From contig NW_026946366.1 of NCBI RefSeq assembly GCF_035222375.1, positions 682,001 through 746,000 of the forward strand: a stretch of 64,000 bases of DNA, given 5' to 3'. Positions 53,414 to 64,000 of this stretch are shown in pieces. This DNA is from Podospora pseudocomata (Eukaryota; Ascomycota; Sordariomycetes; Sordariales; Podosporaceae). The notes beneath the pieces were generated by a model that saw only the letters and a program-made list of their open reading frames with translations, was not told the origin of the DNA and did not search any database. Each line of letters begins with the position of its first letter. Position 1 is the first letter of the stretch. The translations under genes and the position numbers were made by a program.

Positions 53414-55152
53414 TTACGACCTCTTTGTTAATCTCAACATCAAATCGCTTCCAATCCAAAATACCCCGCTGCTTGATCTGATCGGGTTGTGAGGATCAAC
53501 CAACGCCATATCATACCGCTGCAATAGCTGTGATTTTTTTTTTTTTTGATCAGCACAGGTATAGATTCTTCAACTGACACATCAACAGAACACCTACCTC
53601 AAAAAAGATCTTGTTCAACTCCATCAGCGCGATTCGCTTTCCCAGACACTGGTACTTTCCATTCCCGAACGCAAGTTCCAGCACAGAGTTCATCAACTTC
53701 AGCCGCTCTGCGTCGGCCTCCTCCTTTAGCCAGCGCTCCGGTCGAAACACGTCAGCATCCTCCCCAAATACCCCCTTCAATCGCATTATTCCCGAGTAGT
53801 TATGCGAGACTTGGGTGCCCTCCGGAACATGGAACCCGCAAATACTATCACCACCTTTCGGCACCTGCTTGCTGCCCAGGCCAACAACTGATGGCCAGGT
53901 TCGGTAGCCCTCGCGAATCATCGCTTGCAGATACGGAAGGGCTTGAGCTTCGACATCCCTAATGACCGGACGACTGACGCGGCCGGAGGAGACACTCTCA
54001 TCTATTTCCTTTTGGAGAGTCGCATACACCGAAGGGGTAGATATCAAGGCCAAGAGGGTATGTCGAATAGCTGCCGCCGTCGTAATGGAACCTGCCACAC
54101 TGATTTATCTCTGATTAGGGTCACCACATAGTATCGCAGAAAGGCCTCTTACATCTGAACAAACATATGCTGCACCAGCTCATCCTCCGTCATCCCACCA
54201 TTGATAAAAGCCTGGAGCATATCCCGCCCTGGCTCTGCATCAGGTCGAAGCCGCTCCTCCACGCAACCCGTTGCCAGCCTACCGGGCTGTCAGCGAAAAG
54301 TCCCCCGAGCCCCACGAGAGGAACAACATACCCCATTAACCGGCCAAACCCAACGCCGTCCACGTCCCTAGGAAGCGCCAGATTAAACGGCCAGCGATAA
54401 ACGATATTTGTCAAGGACGGCACAGCCTGAAGGAAATTCATGGCCGGAAGAGCAGAGTCATTGATCTCAACGAACTGATGCAAATCCCTATCCTCTACCA
54501 AGAACCCGAATGCCTTACCAAACGAAGCATCGCTAATGACATCCAACGAGAAGAAATGCGTCTTGGCACAAAGATCAAACGGCCGCAGATTGCCGGGCGA
54601 GGAGACATATTTGCTTTCAATCAATGCCACGAGGTTGAGCATCTGTCGATCTATACTTTCCTCAAAGCCTGTACTCCCGTTTTCTCGTCCGTTGTACTGT
54701 TTCTTTTGTTAGCTCTCCTCCAGTATGAGTTGCGGTTGCAACGGTCGCCATGGAAACTGTCCACTTACAGCCCCTGCCATCTTTGTCCTCAGCGCTTTGT
54801 GTTTCTCCTCATCCCGCTCACAAACAATGTTGTTATACCCCGGGATGATCCTCCCCGTCTCATAAAAGACTCCTTTTGTGTAAGCTGAGCGCACGCTCGA
54901 CATCCGGCGCAAGGTCTCCGGGTCGGTGCAAAGCAGGTCGTTGGGTCCGATTCGTACCAAGGGGCCGTATTTGGCGGCGGTGGCGATCATGTTCTCGTGG
55001 ACCTTGCCGCTGGTGAGCATTTTGATCATCCAGGCGGATGAGAACTTTGCGAGTGCGGGGCCGGGGATGTGACAGAGGCGGGAGTAGGAATTGTAGCAAC
55101 GGGCGATGTAAACTGCCAGTGCGGTGGCTAGGAAGAGCCATAATGTGGTCAT
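53414..55152 (-). CDS. Cytochrome P450, pisatin demethylase-like class
   Basis: Five exons, 55152-54769, 54696-54332, 54278-54153, 54099-53598 and 53527-53414, give 496 residues. The N-terminus is a membrane anchor (LWLFLATALAVYIARCY) followed by the Pro hinge HIPGPALAKF. The I-helix region reads FVQIVAGSITTAAAIRHT, ExxR is EGYR near 353, and the haem loop is FGNGKYQCLGKR with Cys near 445, followed by LNKIFFELLQRYDMALVDP. Each splice restores a conserved block. The last intron contains a run of 14 T on the plus strand. The canonical A/G-G-x-D/E-T of the I-helix is replaced by AGSITT, as in several fungal detoxification P450s. The substrate is unknown. Confidence 0.9.
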
Positions 55153-55676
55153 CTTGACGCTGGTGGTTGTTTGGGCTGAGTGGTTTTTGTCGGGAGAAAA
55201 CGAGGAGCTGCCGTCAAAGAAATCGATGCCAATGTCAGCTCATTCTTGGCGGGTCATGCTGGCCGCGAGGGTGGTGATTGGTAATAGCTCTAGCTACTTC
55301 AACACTTGACCGCTGCAGCGATTTTGTCCTTGAAGCTCGCAATACTCTCTGGGAGTGCTAAGCCTCGAGCGAGGTGACATTCTCATGCAGGGCAATTGGT
55401 CACCTTTCCAAAACCCTTAGCACAATGTCAGCCACAAGTCACTGGCAAAAGGCAGTCACAAGAAAAAGCTTTGCCATGACCCTCATTGTAGATCGGTCAG
55501 TCTAGAAAGATCCCCTGAAACCGGAACGCCTTGTTATTCAGAGAAACATTCACCCAACCCTTTGTCTACCCATTTCCTTTTCCATATGCCCAACCCATTC
55601 CTACCCATTTTCAGATGTCGATTGATACGGGGAAAACCAGCTAAGAATTGAGAGAAAGGAAGCTGATGCCGCGGGC
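55153..55676. other. Gap without recognised gene
   Basis: P450 promoter and 3' flank of the secreted protein. No gene seen. Confidence 0.4.
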
Positions 55677-56251
55677 TTAAGAAGCCGGGCCATGGTAGTC
55701 GCAGCGGTAGGAGCTGATACGGTCGTTCCACCAACCATTGCCATCGGCAAGGTTTTGGTCGTTCTCGTTCGAATACTGGGCGCCGGTGCAATCCGCACCA
55801 CTATTTTGGTTGATGATGCTTAGCACACTGGCCATGTCATGAAGCGAAGAGGGCGCACTTACTCAAACCAGTGGCAGTCGGATTGGTCGACATTCTCGTT
55901 GGCAATGGAGCTGATGGCATTGTCAAATTTGGCGGGAATGTTATCTGAGAATGGGACGTCAGCAAGAGTAAGAATATGAAACAGCGTATCGGAATACTTA
56001 CGACACTCGCCGGTCCAAGAGTAACTGTGAGCACAGTCGCCCTGCGACCAGATGTGCTCGCAATAATAGATATGCATGCACCCGTCAACTCCGGGGTTGC
56101 ACTGACCGCGGTCACCCTTGGGACAGAAAGACTTCGTGGAGTCACAGCTGTCGCGGGCCTCGACCACCGAAGTGTTGTTGAAGTTGGCCGGGGCTGCAAG
56201 GACAGCAAGCCCCATGGAGAGGATGGTAGCAAAGAAGGTAACAGAGACCAT
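55677..56251 (-). CDS. Secreted Cys-rich protein with crystallin-like NDRISSY end
   Basis: Exons 56251-56002, 55944-55863 and 55800-55677 give 151 residues. Signal peptide MVSVTFFATILSMGLAVLAA, then a Cys-rich region (DSCDSTKSFCPKGDRGQCNP, GCMHIYYCEH, DCAHSYSWTGECRH), a helical linker (AKFDNAISSIANEN), SDCHWFDGADCTG and the terminal GWWNDRISSYRC, which resembles the GxxNDxxSS strand of crystallin-like or I36-type secreted proteins. The second intron uses GTAAGT overlapping a possible TAA stop; without splicing the protein would end at WFE, losing two cysteines. The spliced form is preferred because it gives a Cys-complete end. It is probably extracellular, function unknown. Confidence 0.7.
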
Positions 56252-58131
56252 TTTGGCGGTAAAGAGAGGCTTGGGCAAAGGCAAAGGAGTGGCGAATGGG
56301 TGGTGGGACAGGTTAGATGCTTGAGAACAAGAGAAGAAGAAGATGATCCTGTTGAGCCTGGGAGAGAAGAGAATTGGGAGGGCAGACGAGGATGGGAAGT
56401 GCTCAATATATACTGGGAATTTGTGACCCACGCTCTACGGGTGGGGCCTTGCGAATTCCGCTATCTGCTCGCAAATCTGGTTATCTCGAGCGAACAGAAG
56501 AGTAAACAATGGTCTCGTTGCCTGCTTGGTCTCCACTTGGGAACAACTGACAAGATCAGATGGAGATTGGGAGTCACAGAATCTCGGCCAGTGATGTCGT
56601 TTGGGCCGGCCGAGTGCGGCTCTGCGCGCGTCATTGCGGCTCTGCTCGGCGTCGTTGCGGCTTAGATATGGTTGGAAGATTTTATTGGAGGAGAAAAATG
56701 CGTGTGTCTGGTATTTTCTTGGCAGAGGGGAGTTGGGATGAAAGCAGGAAAGGCAAGGGGGGAATAGAGGCTTTGGAAGCACGCCCCTCTCCATTCACTC
56801 AGCTAGGCGGGCTCGGGGAGTCCAGTCCTGAGGAGGATCTTGTTCAAGAGCTGTGTATCTACGGGATATGGCAAGGAACAACTGACCACAGACAACAGCG
56901 ACGATGCTTTGGATTGGCCGAGAGGCCACCTGTGGCGGGCAGCTCTGGTTTGGAGGGACTGATATCATGACTTGTGTAAACGGATATACCCATTGCCTCG
57001 GCCTTTGGCCGAGGACGTCCTTTTGACACGATAACTTGTCAGCTCCTTTTTTTCCGCAGAAGCTCATGTCACTCAGAGGCTCTGCGTGCCGGTTGATAGC
57101 CGACTTAAGCAGTAGGTTGCATGAGCTGGCACGAGTGACAACTTCATGCGGCACTTCTTTCTGCTTTTCACGTGGTTTCGTAATAGATCGGTGACCTCAA
57201 GGCCACGAGGAAACCATTCACCTGGCACAGGTGACGGTGAGTCACATTAGGTATAAATACGGCTCACAAGTCAATGGCGTCATGGTAACCCTTCGCGTAG
57301 GCTTTCTGTCTCAAGCCTGGCGGTTCTATTTATCGTCAGCAGACTCGCTTTACCTCGGTGTAGAAAACCCCTACGTAGACATTGTTATAGGGCCAAGGGC
57401 CTTGGTGAATTAAAGGGTTGAAGGACAGGGCAATATAAGGGTAGCTTGCCAATAGGCTTTACCAAAGGCCGAAGGGAGTGCGGCAAAGTAACCTTTTCCA
57501 CGTATATTTGGGGGAGTCCGCTCTTACCTAGTGAACCAATTATCTCTTCTTTTCCCTAGTAGTTAATTCAACTTTTTATTATGGTTAAATTCTACACAGG
57601 ACAAAGTCCCGTATCAGACATGTCATGGGATCCATGATTCAGTGAAGGCTCCTCGTGATTGTATCGTACCAAAAGGACGTCCTTAGCCAAAAGCCGACGC
57701 AAGGGGTATATGCGCTCACAGATTGTGTGTGCTTAACACTTGTAGAAGATCATGACAATTACCATGCAACTTCAAGCCAAACTTTGGGCGGTAAGATATG
57801 GGCAGAGAGAGCCGGGGGAGTTCTCACAGGGCAAGGAACGGGACCTTCAGCCCTAAGCCGAGCCTTTCCATCTTTTGCATATTGCAATCAATTTTCCAGG
57901 GAAGCTTTGGTCTCAACCATGTGTCATTGTGCAGTTCAGGGTCAAAGTACAGGACAAAAGCCTGGGAAAAACACATAAAACAAAGTATCATTGACTGGCC
58001 AGCAATGACTATTAAGTCGTCAAACGACCTCTATCATAAAACTGCAACCATGACCCATCGCTGTACCGCTGCTAAACCAATGTTTCCATCCATCCTGAAT
58101 ACCTCCATAATTTGAGTCATGCCTTTCCCCC
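56252..58131. other. 1.9-kb stretch with a diverged inverted repeat pair
   Basis: About 75 bases on the minus strand near 56975-57045 (TATCGTGTCAAAAGGACGTC) match a plus-strand segment near 57658-57730 (TATCGTACCAAAAGGACGTC). The two lie in inverted orientation about 600 bases apart and may be remnants of a small mobile element. Short open frames between them have no domain. Confidence 0.35.
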
Positions 58132-58874
58132 CTAATTCACCTCCTTTTTTGAATTCCATACCATGGACGCAAAGGCTAAACTCTGATCATCCCCTTTGAC
58201 CTGCACAATCATTCTCATTAGTTCCTTGAACCCATGCTTGACATACAAGGCCTCCCCCATTGGTGTCGAAATGACATTAATAGCCCTTTCTTTTTTTCCT
58301 TGCTTCCTCCTTCCCCCACTCCAACAACTTTGTTGCCGCACCACGGCGCCGATACCCTGGCGAGGTAGAGAGCTCGGCCAATTCCATGCGTCTCTAACCA
58401 AGTCTAGTCTGGTAATACTCCCAATCCCGCGCGACAGCAGCGTTGAAGGCCTTCATACGGCACTGCCTGATGTTTTCTTCACTCGTATCGGGGGGCTGCT
58501 TGTCGGACGGCTTTTCTAGCGGTTGTTCCGGCTCCTTGGTGAGCTCCTCGTAGGTGGTGTTGGTGATATCACTGGCTCATCATTCGAGCCGTCTTTGGAA
58601 ACTTTGGTCCAGATGGCGCAGGCGGTGATGGATTGCTACCCTGCATGTCGATGTCGCCTGGTGTTCCTGAGTCGGGGACTTTTGCAACCATCAAGATAAA
58701 ATCTTGAGAGAAGAGGCAAAAGCGGTATCCTTTGCGAGGTCTCTTCAAGTGATCTTGACGGTATTCTTCTGGGTAGAGGTAGGGTATGTTTTCCGCGTAT
58801 GGTGCCACGAGTTGGGCGATTTTGACGATGGCGTTGAGGTCGCCTTTTACGGCGGGGCGGATTGTGTTGGACAT
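58132..58874 (-). pseudogene. GNAT-family N-acetyltransferase pseudogene
   Basis: From ATG 58874 the start MSNTIRPAVKGDLNAIVKIA and PYLYPEEYRQDHLKRPRKGY match the GNAT N-terminal half. Further on are NIRQCRMKAFNAAVARDWEY and MELAELSTSPGYRRRGAATK, the acetyl-CoA-binding Q/RxxGxG/A loop, and RAINVISTPMGEALYVKHGF to the stop at 58132. These parts lie in different frames: there is a shift near 58580, an in-frame TAG just before MELAEL near 58396, and a shift in an A-run near 58290. The enzyme would transfer acetyl groups to amines. It is probably inactive; one or more breaks could be assembly errors, the A-run being the prime suspect. Confidence 0.75.
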
Positions 58875-59226
58875 TTTGATGGAATGTAAGAGTTGAATTC
58901 AAAGCTATGGAAAGTCAACTACGAGAAGTTAAGAGCTAGAAAACAAACATCCCCAGATTGGCCGGAGCACCAGCGGAGCGACCTCACTCAGACAGATGAC
59001 CAGCGGATGCACCTGCCCAAACCGAGCAGGCAGGTACAGCCGTCATACCACATCTTGTGTGGAAAAGGCGCCTTTCCGGTCTGTTAGCCGGAGCCTTGAG
59101 ACTGCGGTTTGATCAGGATGATGATAAACTTTCTTCACAGTTGAGGTATCGGATCGATGTGCCTAGACCGTCCCGCCAGTCGCAGTCCCAGTAATTTACC
59201 TACTTGATGATCAGACTATCTGATGC
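58875..59226. other. Gap without recognised gene
   Basis: 5' flank of the GNAT pseudogene and 3' flank of the EH-domain gene; nothing else seen. Confidence 0.4.
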
Positions 59227-60519
59227 CTATGAATCAAAGAACCTCACACCCCTAATCACAACCTTCGGCAGTCTCGTAACCCCCATCCTCTGCTGCTTTA
59301 TCATATACATCGCCACGGCAAACTCATCCTTGGTAAGATACCCATCCGTATCCACATCTGCCAGCTCCCATATCTGTCCCAACACCAGATCCGGCAGTTT
59401 GGAATTATTCAAGAAAACACACGCTTCCTCCCCTCTGATCATACCCTTCCCATCCGCATCAAGCCTAGCAAAGACCTCATCAAACCGCGCCTTATCCTCC
59501 GGCTCAACCAACCTTTCCCCCCTAATAAGATCTAACACCATCCCAAACTCCTCCCTGCTGAGGAACCCCTTGTTCTCTTTGTCCACCTGCTGCCAGATCC
59601 TCCCCAGCGTCTCCACTGGTAGACAAGACTGTTCAAAAAAGGGGCTTGCTTCCGTGCCAAGGAGGTATCCTTTCCCTCCTGCGTCAAGCTCGTTGAATAG
59701 CTGGTCGTGGCGGGCGCGCTGAATGAGCTCCATTGCATGAGCGAACTGTCCTTTGGTCAAATATCCTCGGCTGCCTTCGTCTGCTTGGTCCCAAATTTCA
59801 GCAAGGGTTTGGCTTGGTAGGTTGAACTGTTCAAAGAACGGCACCGCTTCGTCTCCGTTTATAATCCCGTTGCTGTCCTGGTCCAAAGTTTCGAAGATGT
59901 CATCCCACTGGGATCTAGGATCATGTGGTGGTTCCTCGGTGTATATTGTGACAGCTCCGGTGTTCTGAATTATTCCCAGATCCTGATCCCCAGTGGTTGA
60001 GGGGATGGTGACCGCGGTGCAGACATCTATCACCTCTTCCGAATCCGAACCGACGTCGTGCACAGTCACCGAAACCTGACTTTTAGCACTCTTAAGACCT
60101 TTAACAGCCAGAAGAGCAACGGCATCCAGCGCCATGTGCAGTGTATCTCGGTGAGCGTTCAACAATTCCCGCTGACCATCAACCTCAGCCTTGATCGCAA
60201 ACGTCCACTGCAGGCCCCGATTGGGGCGCTCGCAGCTGCCAAGGGTTTTGTTGATCTCCTCAATGACATTCGAGCAGTTCCCGATCGTCGAAAGAGCTCG
60301 GTTGTGAACATCCTCGGGTATGGCGCCGTCATCAATGACAGCAGTATCCTCTCTCAGCAACTCGAGCACGAGCTGAAGCTGCGCCAACTCGCCTGTCACT
60401 GCCAAAAGGTCAGACCTTGCGTCTCGGGAACGCCGACAAAACGTAGCAACCGCCGCTGCCGTTTCCCCGACGACGGCGATAAGATTTAAAAGCGCAGTAG
60501 TGATGGATACCGGAGCCAT
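59227..60519 (-). CDS. STAND-type N-terminal domain fused to three EH domains
   Basis: Single exon, 430 residues from ATG 60519 (MAPVSITTALLNLIAVVGET); no upstream ATG fits. Residues 1-140 (ELAQLQLVLELLREDTAV; TIGNCSNVIEEINKTLGS; LQWTFAIKAEVDG) match the helical fungal N-terminal domain of STAND proteins (PigL_N type) normally found before NACHT or ankyrin parts. After a linker come three EH units at about 203-268, 268-335 and 346-415: FFEQFNLPSQTLAEIWDQAD, FFEQSCLPVETLGRIWQQVD and FLNNSKLPDLVLGQIWELAD. EF-hand loops DQDSNGIINGDE and DVDTDGYLTKDE look calcium-competent. EH domains bind NPF peptides in endocytosis and trafficking. There is no NACHT, signal peptide or membrane segment. The combination is unusual; its role is unknown. 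Confidence 0.85.
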   Translation of the reverse strand: MAPVSITTALLNLIAVVGETAAAVATFCRRSRDARSDLLAVTGELAQLQLVLELLREDTAVIDDGAIPEDVHNRALSTIGNCSNVIEEINKTLGSCERPNRGLQWTFAIKAEVDGQRELLNAHRDTLHMALDAVALLAVKGLKSAKSQVSVTVHDVGSDSEEVIDVCTAVTIPSTTGDQDLGIIQNTGAVTIYTEEPPHDPRSQWDDIFETLDQDSNGIINGDEAVPFFEQFNLPSQTLAEIWDQADEGSRGYLTKGQFAHAMELIQRARHDQLFNELDAGGKGYLLGTEASPFFEQSCLPVETLGRIWQQVDKENKGFLSREEFGMVLDLIRGERLVEPEDKARFDEVFARLDADGKGMIRGEEACVFLNNSKLPDLVLGQIWELADVDTDGYLTKDEFAVAMYMIKQQRMGVTRLPKVVIRGVRFFDS

Positions 60520-61430
60520 TTTCGGATCGATGATGGACAAAAGCGTCACAACTCTCTTCTCACGGAAACCACGAGCCCAAGATTTCAAGCCTACAACCCC
60601 AACCCAGCTGAGCCCAAGCTAACCCAATCCTCACCGTATTCCTCAATCCAACTATCTCTTCAGCCGCACCACCAGCTGTCCCTCTTCTATTCGTACCAAT
60701 AACTCGTTTCGCCAGCAACCCCTTCCAAACAAACACCCACTCTAACATCTCCGAGGAGAAACCCAAAAAAGAAATTTAACTCCCAGGGTTAGGGTCGGCC
60801 CATTCCGTCGCCATGCAACACAGCCCCCTTTATGCAGCCCCACTCCCCCCTGAATCCGCTCCAATCGCAAAACACCCAAAAACAGGAGATAAAGTCCGGC
60901 TTTTTTTCTGCTGTACCCCGTAACACAGATTAGTCTTGCAGGCACTGCCTTCTTCTTCTCTTTCAACCTCTCTCTCCAAAACAGGCCATTCCTTTTCCCA
61001 GAAACCGGATTATTGTACGCGGTGCATTGCTCGTACCTTTGCTGCGCTATGTTTTGACCTTAACCCTGACACACAGACAAGGGGGGGTTCGAGGGGCAAC
61101 TACACGCCTACGTGAATCTCAATCAGCCCACCAACTGTGCCTAAATAAAAGAGGCAAGTTGCGAGGTTGACTTGCGGTTGCGAAATCTTTGAAGAATGTT
61201 GGGTGAAATACAGAGTGATAGAAAGCATAAAGGCTGGGGCATGCGCACTGGTTTCTCAAACATGGTTGCCATGAAGCATCTGGCACGAAGCATGAGTAGT
61301 TGTTTATCTTCAATGGTCTGTAAAGCTCTTTCTTGGGGAGAGGGAGAGGGTAAGACTGGAAGGAGACATGTTCATATTCATTTTTGGTATCAATAACTAT
61401 TTCCCTGTCCAAACTCCACCCCCAATAAAT
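60520..61430. other. Gap without recognised gene
   Basis: Promoter side of the EH gene (CT-rich) and 3' flank of the Zn2Cys6 gene. No gene supported. Confidence 0.4.
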
Positions 61431-63787
61431 CTACCACAAAGGCACCATTCCCTGTTGCTCCACAAACGGCGGCAACCCCATCGCCATATTATCCTGAAAC
61501 ATCCCCCCAGTCTCCATGGCAAAGCCAAAGTCGTTGTTCGTGTACATAACACCAGCAAAGTCCACATTCGTGGGATAATCGAAAGGCAGAAAATCAGGCC
61601 CCAGCAAAGGTGTGCTGGCCCGGGACAAGGGGTCCGGAACACCCAACAGCCCTACGCCAGTATCCGATACCTCCCACGTGGGATATTCCACAGAAGCAGA
61701 CATAAGAGTTGGAGGATCGAGCGTAATGAGTGGCACAGAGAACTGTTGTTGCTGCCGTAGCTGCACGCCATGCAGCATATTCGCAATCAGCCCTTGTGCT
61801 GCCGTTGCTGCCCCATCAAAGAGTCTTTGCCTGAATGTGTCTGTGTTGACGTCATCGGCGTACAGATTTGATGTGACGTTGATGCTGACCGCTAGCAACA
61901 AACTGAACTTGGCTGCCACCACTCCTAGGTGATACCTCGTCTGCCATAGGTCTTGCAGGAAAACCAGAGATTTGATCAACAGCTCGCGGAACACACACCC
62001 TGTCCTTTGTGGGTGGCAGAGAATGCGGATGTTGTCTAACTGGTGTAGTCGGCCAAGAATCCAGCAAGATGCCATCGCCGAACGAGCAGCATCGGTCCAG
62101 AATAGCTGGCAGGCCATGTTGCTCATGTCAGAGCTAATCTGGCATAAACTGCGAAACTGGTGCAAAACAGAAGCGGCATTGTCCCACAGTTCCAACAGCT
62201 GACTGCGTTGCGAAGCTTCTGGAGATGTGCCTAATGTGCTGCCCAGTCCAGTAATAGAGAGGAAGCTGGTCATTGGGATCGAGATCAGAGATTGCTGGAG
62301 CTCCTCGATTGGGTCTGTGGGTTTGGCCCCAGATCTCAGTGCAGGTGGTAGTTCTGTCAGGAACTTCCCGAATCCCGCTCGAAGACGCGCCTGAAGTTCG
62401 TTGGTAGAAGGAGGTTGGGGCGAATAAAGCGCTTGGTGTAAAGGTCCAATGACTTGAGCCAGCTTTGCTGCAGCGACCGAAAACTTGACGTCATTTTCGG
62501 CTGTCCTTTCAAGATCCGAGTCTGTCGTTCCGTCGGATTCCCGGTCTAACGTACGGAGACTGATCGGCAGTGGTAATGGGCAGTCGCTTTCCTCCAAGCG
62601 CAAACTGAACTGTGTTCCACTTCGTATCGAGTACTCCAAATTCAACCGCACGAAGCACCACCAGAGGCGCTTTCTGAGCTCGGCAAAATACGGCGTGACC
62701 TCCACGAAGAATGCTGGGTCGCGATGAAGACCCATGCTGGTTGTGATATCCCTGATCAGCCCATGAAGCGGAAGCAAATCGTACATCTTGTCCGTCTCCG
62801 ACGCCAAAATGCTCTTCATGACTGCTAGTAGCAGCAAAACCTGTACCACACCACAACATGGCTTTTGGAACTTTGGTGTATATATGCAATTCTCGACAGC
62901 CCTCGCCAATCTCCTCCCACGGTGCCTCTCTTGTTCGCTGCTCTGCATGGCAATGCTGACGGCTAGCAGGATTTTGCATATGTGCACCGGATGATCGAGG
63001 GAACCTGAATAAATGCGATCCAAATCCCTGTTAAAAGCTGGCTGGTCGAGGATTCCGTACAGGCGCCCATATGTCTGGAAGTATTTCGCGATCCACGCCT
63101 CGCATTCCTGTCGTTCGGGTAATAGCGATCGAAGGCTGGCGCTGTCCCTTCCCACTGACGGTTCGGAGACATTGTTGTATGTCCTTAGCTGAGCTTTGAG
63201 CTCGGCAAATGCCTTGCGACTAGTGTGAAATTCAGGCGAGTGATCCAACATTGCCTTCAACACTGTCATCTCGTTACATGGAGCCAACCAATGGCTCAGG
63301 CCCATCACGCGAGTCTTGAACGCAGTGCCCTTGTAGGCATTGCCTCTCGGTGCGCGAGCAACATTCTGCTTTTCGGCTGGTGATGGCGTTGTTGGTGTGG
63401 ACTCTGGTGTTTCCCCTCTTGATGAACAGCTGTCTGGTGGCGTGTGTGTTTGTGTCGGGCCCTCAGGGGATAGTTGTGCTGATGGTGAGGGAGCTGAGGA
63501 CGATGAAGGAACGCGCAGTCTTGATCGTGACCTTGGAACGTCCTGGCGGTCTTTGGGAGTGCTGTAAATACACTCGGTGGCGATACCACGATGTTTGCAT
63601 TGGCCACAGGGAGATTCGCGATCGCATCGTGTTTTTCGCGTCCGGCACTTCCCCATGTCAACATCCAATGTGATCCAGCTTCAGTCTCAGTGGGGACTCA
63701 TCTTACCTGCCAGCAAGACACAGCTTCCCGAACTCTGGGTCGTTTCCTCCCTTTCAGCTGTTGCTCGATGAACGAGTCAGCGCTCAT
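61431..63787 (-). CDS. Zn2Cys6 fungal transcription factor
   Basis: Exons 63787-63707 and 63647-61431 give 765 residues. A 59-nt intron lies inside the zinc cluster, between the first CxxC residues: SCWQ|CRTRKTRCD. Splicing yields a complete binuclear cluster with Cys 25, 28, 35, 41, 44 and 53 (CWQCRTRKTRC, CGQC, C). A basic N-terminal segment (KGRKRPRVRE) can act as a nuclear signal. The middle homology region (GRLYGILDQPAFNRDLDRIY; HICKILLAVSIAMQSSEQER; SMGLHRDPAFF; RKRLWWCFVRLNLEYSIRSG) is typical of the fungal_trans domain. The C-terminus is acidic and Gly/Met-rich, possibly activating. Target pathway unknown. No biosynthetic cluster is evident nearby in the window. Confidence 0.9.
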
Positions 63788-64000
63788 GTGGCTGAATGTT
63801 AAAGTCATGTCGAAATGCCAACAGTCGGAACCTGCGAGCAAAATATGTCCTTGGACTTTCCCAAAATTGAAACGTCAGGGAGGAGAGATCGAGATCTTAA
63901 TCCCACGCAGAAGGAGGACAGAAGTGAAGATAAATCCAAGCTCCGGGATGCGTCATTAGTCACTCGGGCAGGACCCATGCCGAACGAAATCAGGAGCGGA
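63788..64000. other. Upstream region of the Zn2Cys6 gene
   Basis: Probable promoter of the regulator at 63787; nothing else is visible before the window ends. Confidence 0.4.

Noticed and set aside
1-64000. CRISPR arrays, operons or bacterial signals
   Set aside because: No regularly spaced repeats of that kind; introns and gene families are fungal.

Overview
The window is nuclear DNA from a filamentous ascomycete (Pezizomycotina, probably Sordariomycetes; inferred). The evidence is: short introns of about 52-70 nt with GTAAGT-like donors and CTAAC-like branch sites; a lone 5S rRNA gene between protein genes; HET, NACHT and HET-NACHT-WD40 proteins; a Fot1/Pogo transposon; Zn2Cys6 and C2H2 regulators; and many small secreted or GPI-anchored proteins. 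I recognise no tRNA gene, CRISPR array, prophage or secondary-metabolite backbone gene.

Left third (1-27.6 kb). A VIT/VWA protein runs off the left edge and shares a short promoter with a nine-exon gene bearing a STAND-type N-terminal region. One intron of that gene holds a solo-LTR-like insertion. Then come a Gln-rich protein, a NACHT/NLR pseudogene, a small secreted protein, a broken CCC1/VIT1 iron transporter, a Fot1-like transposon sitting inside a solo-LTR-like repeat, repeat debris, a HET-NACHT-WD40 gene with an almost collapsed WD array, a second copy of the LTR-like repeat, and an acid phosphatase pseudogene. This is the accessory, repeat-bearing part.

Middle (27.8-47 kb). Two GPI-type surface proteins share a Cys/His motif, CEPHGDHWHC, and flank a small Cys-rich secreted protein. 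Two FAD-dependent oxidoreductases, a C2H2 regulator and a large proline-rich protein follow. NOP10 and NOB1, both ribosome-biogenesis genes, lie tail to tail.

Right (47-64 kb). A 5S rRNA gene, a BIM1/X325-like membrane protein, a GPI-type protein, a HET protein, a pisatin-demethylase-like P450, a secreted Cys-rich protein, a GNAT pseudogene, a protein that joins a STAND-type N-terminal domain to three EH domains, and a Zn2Cys6 regulator.

Themes. The allorecognition or innate-immunity-like genes (two HET proteins, one NLR pseudogene, two further proteins with STAND N-terminal regions) are scattered, not clustered. Several genes switch from C-rich to G-rich on the sense strand about halfway along. 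Several otherwise good genes carry single-base frame changes, so either recent decay or assembly indels should be considered. Exon boundaries were derived by hand from frame continuity and splice signals. Family names come from motif recognition, not database searches.
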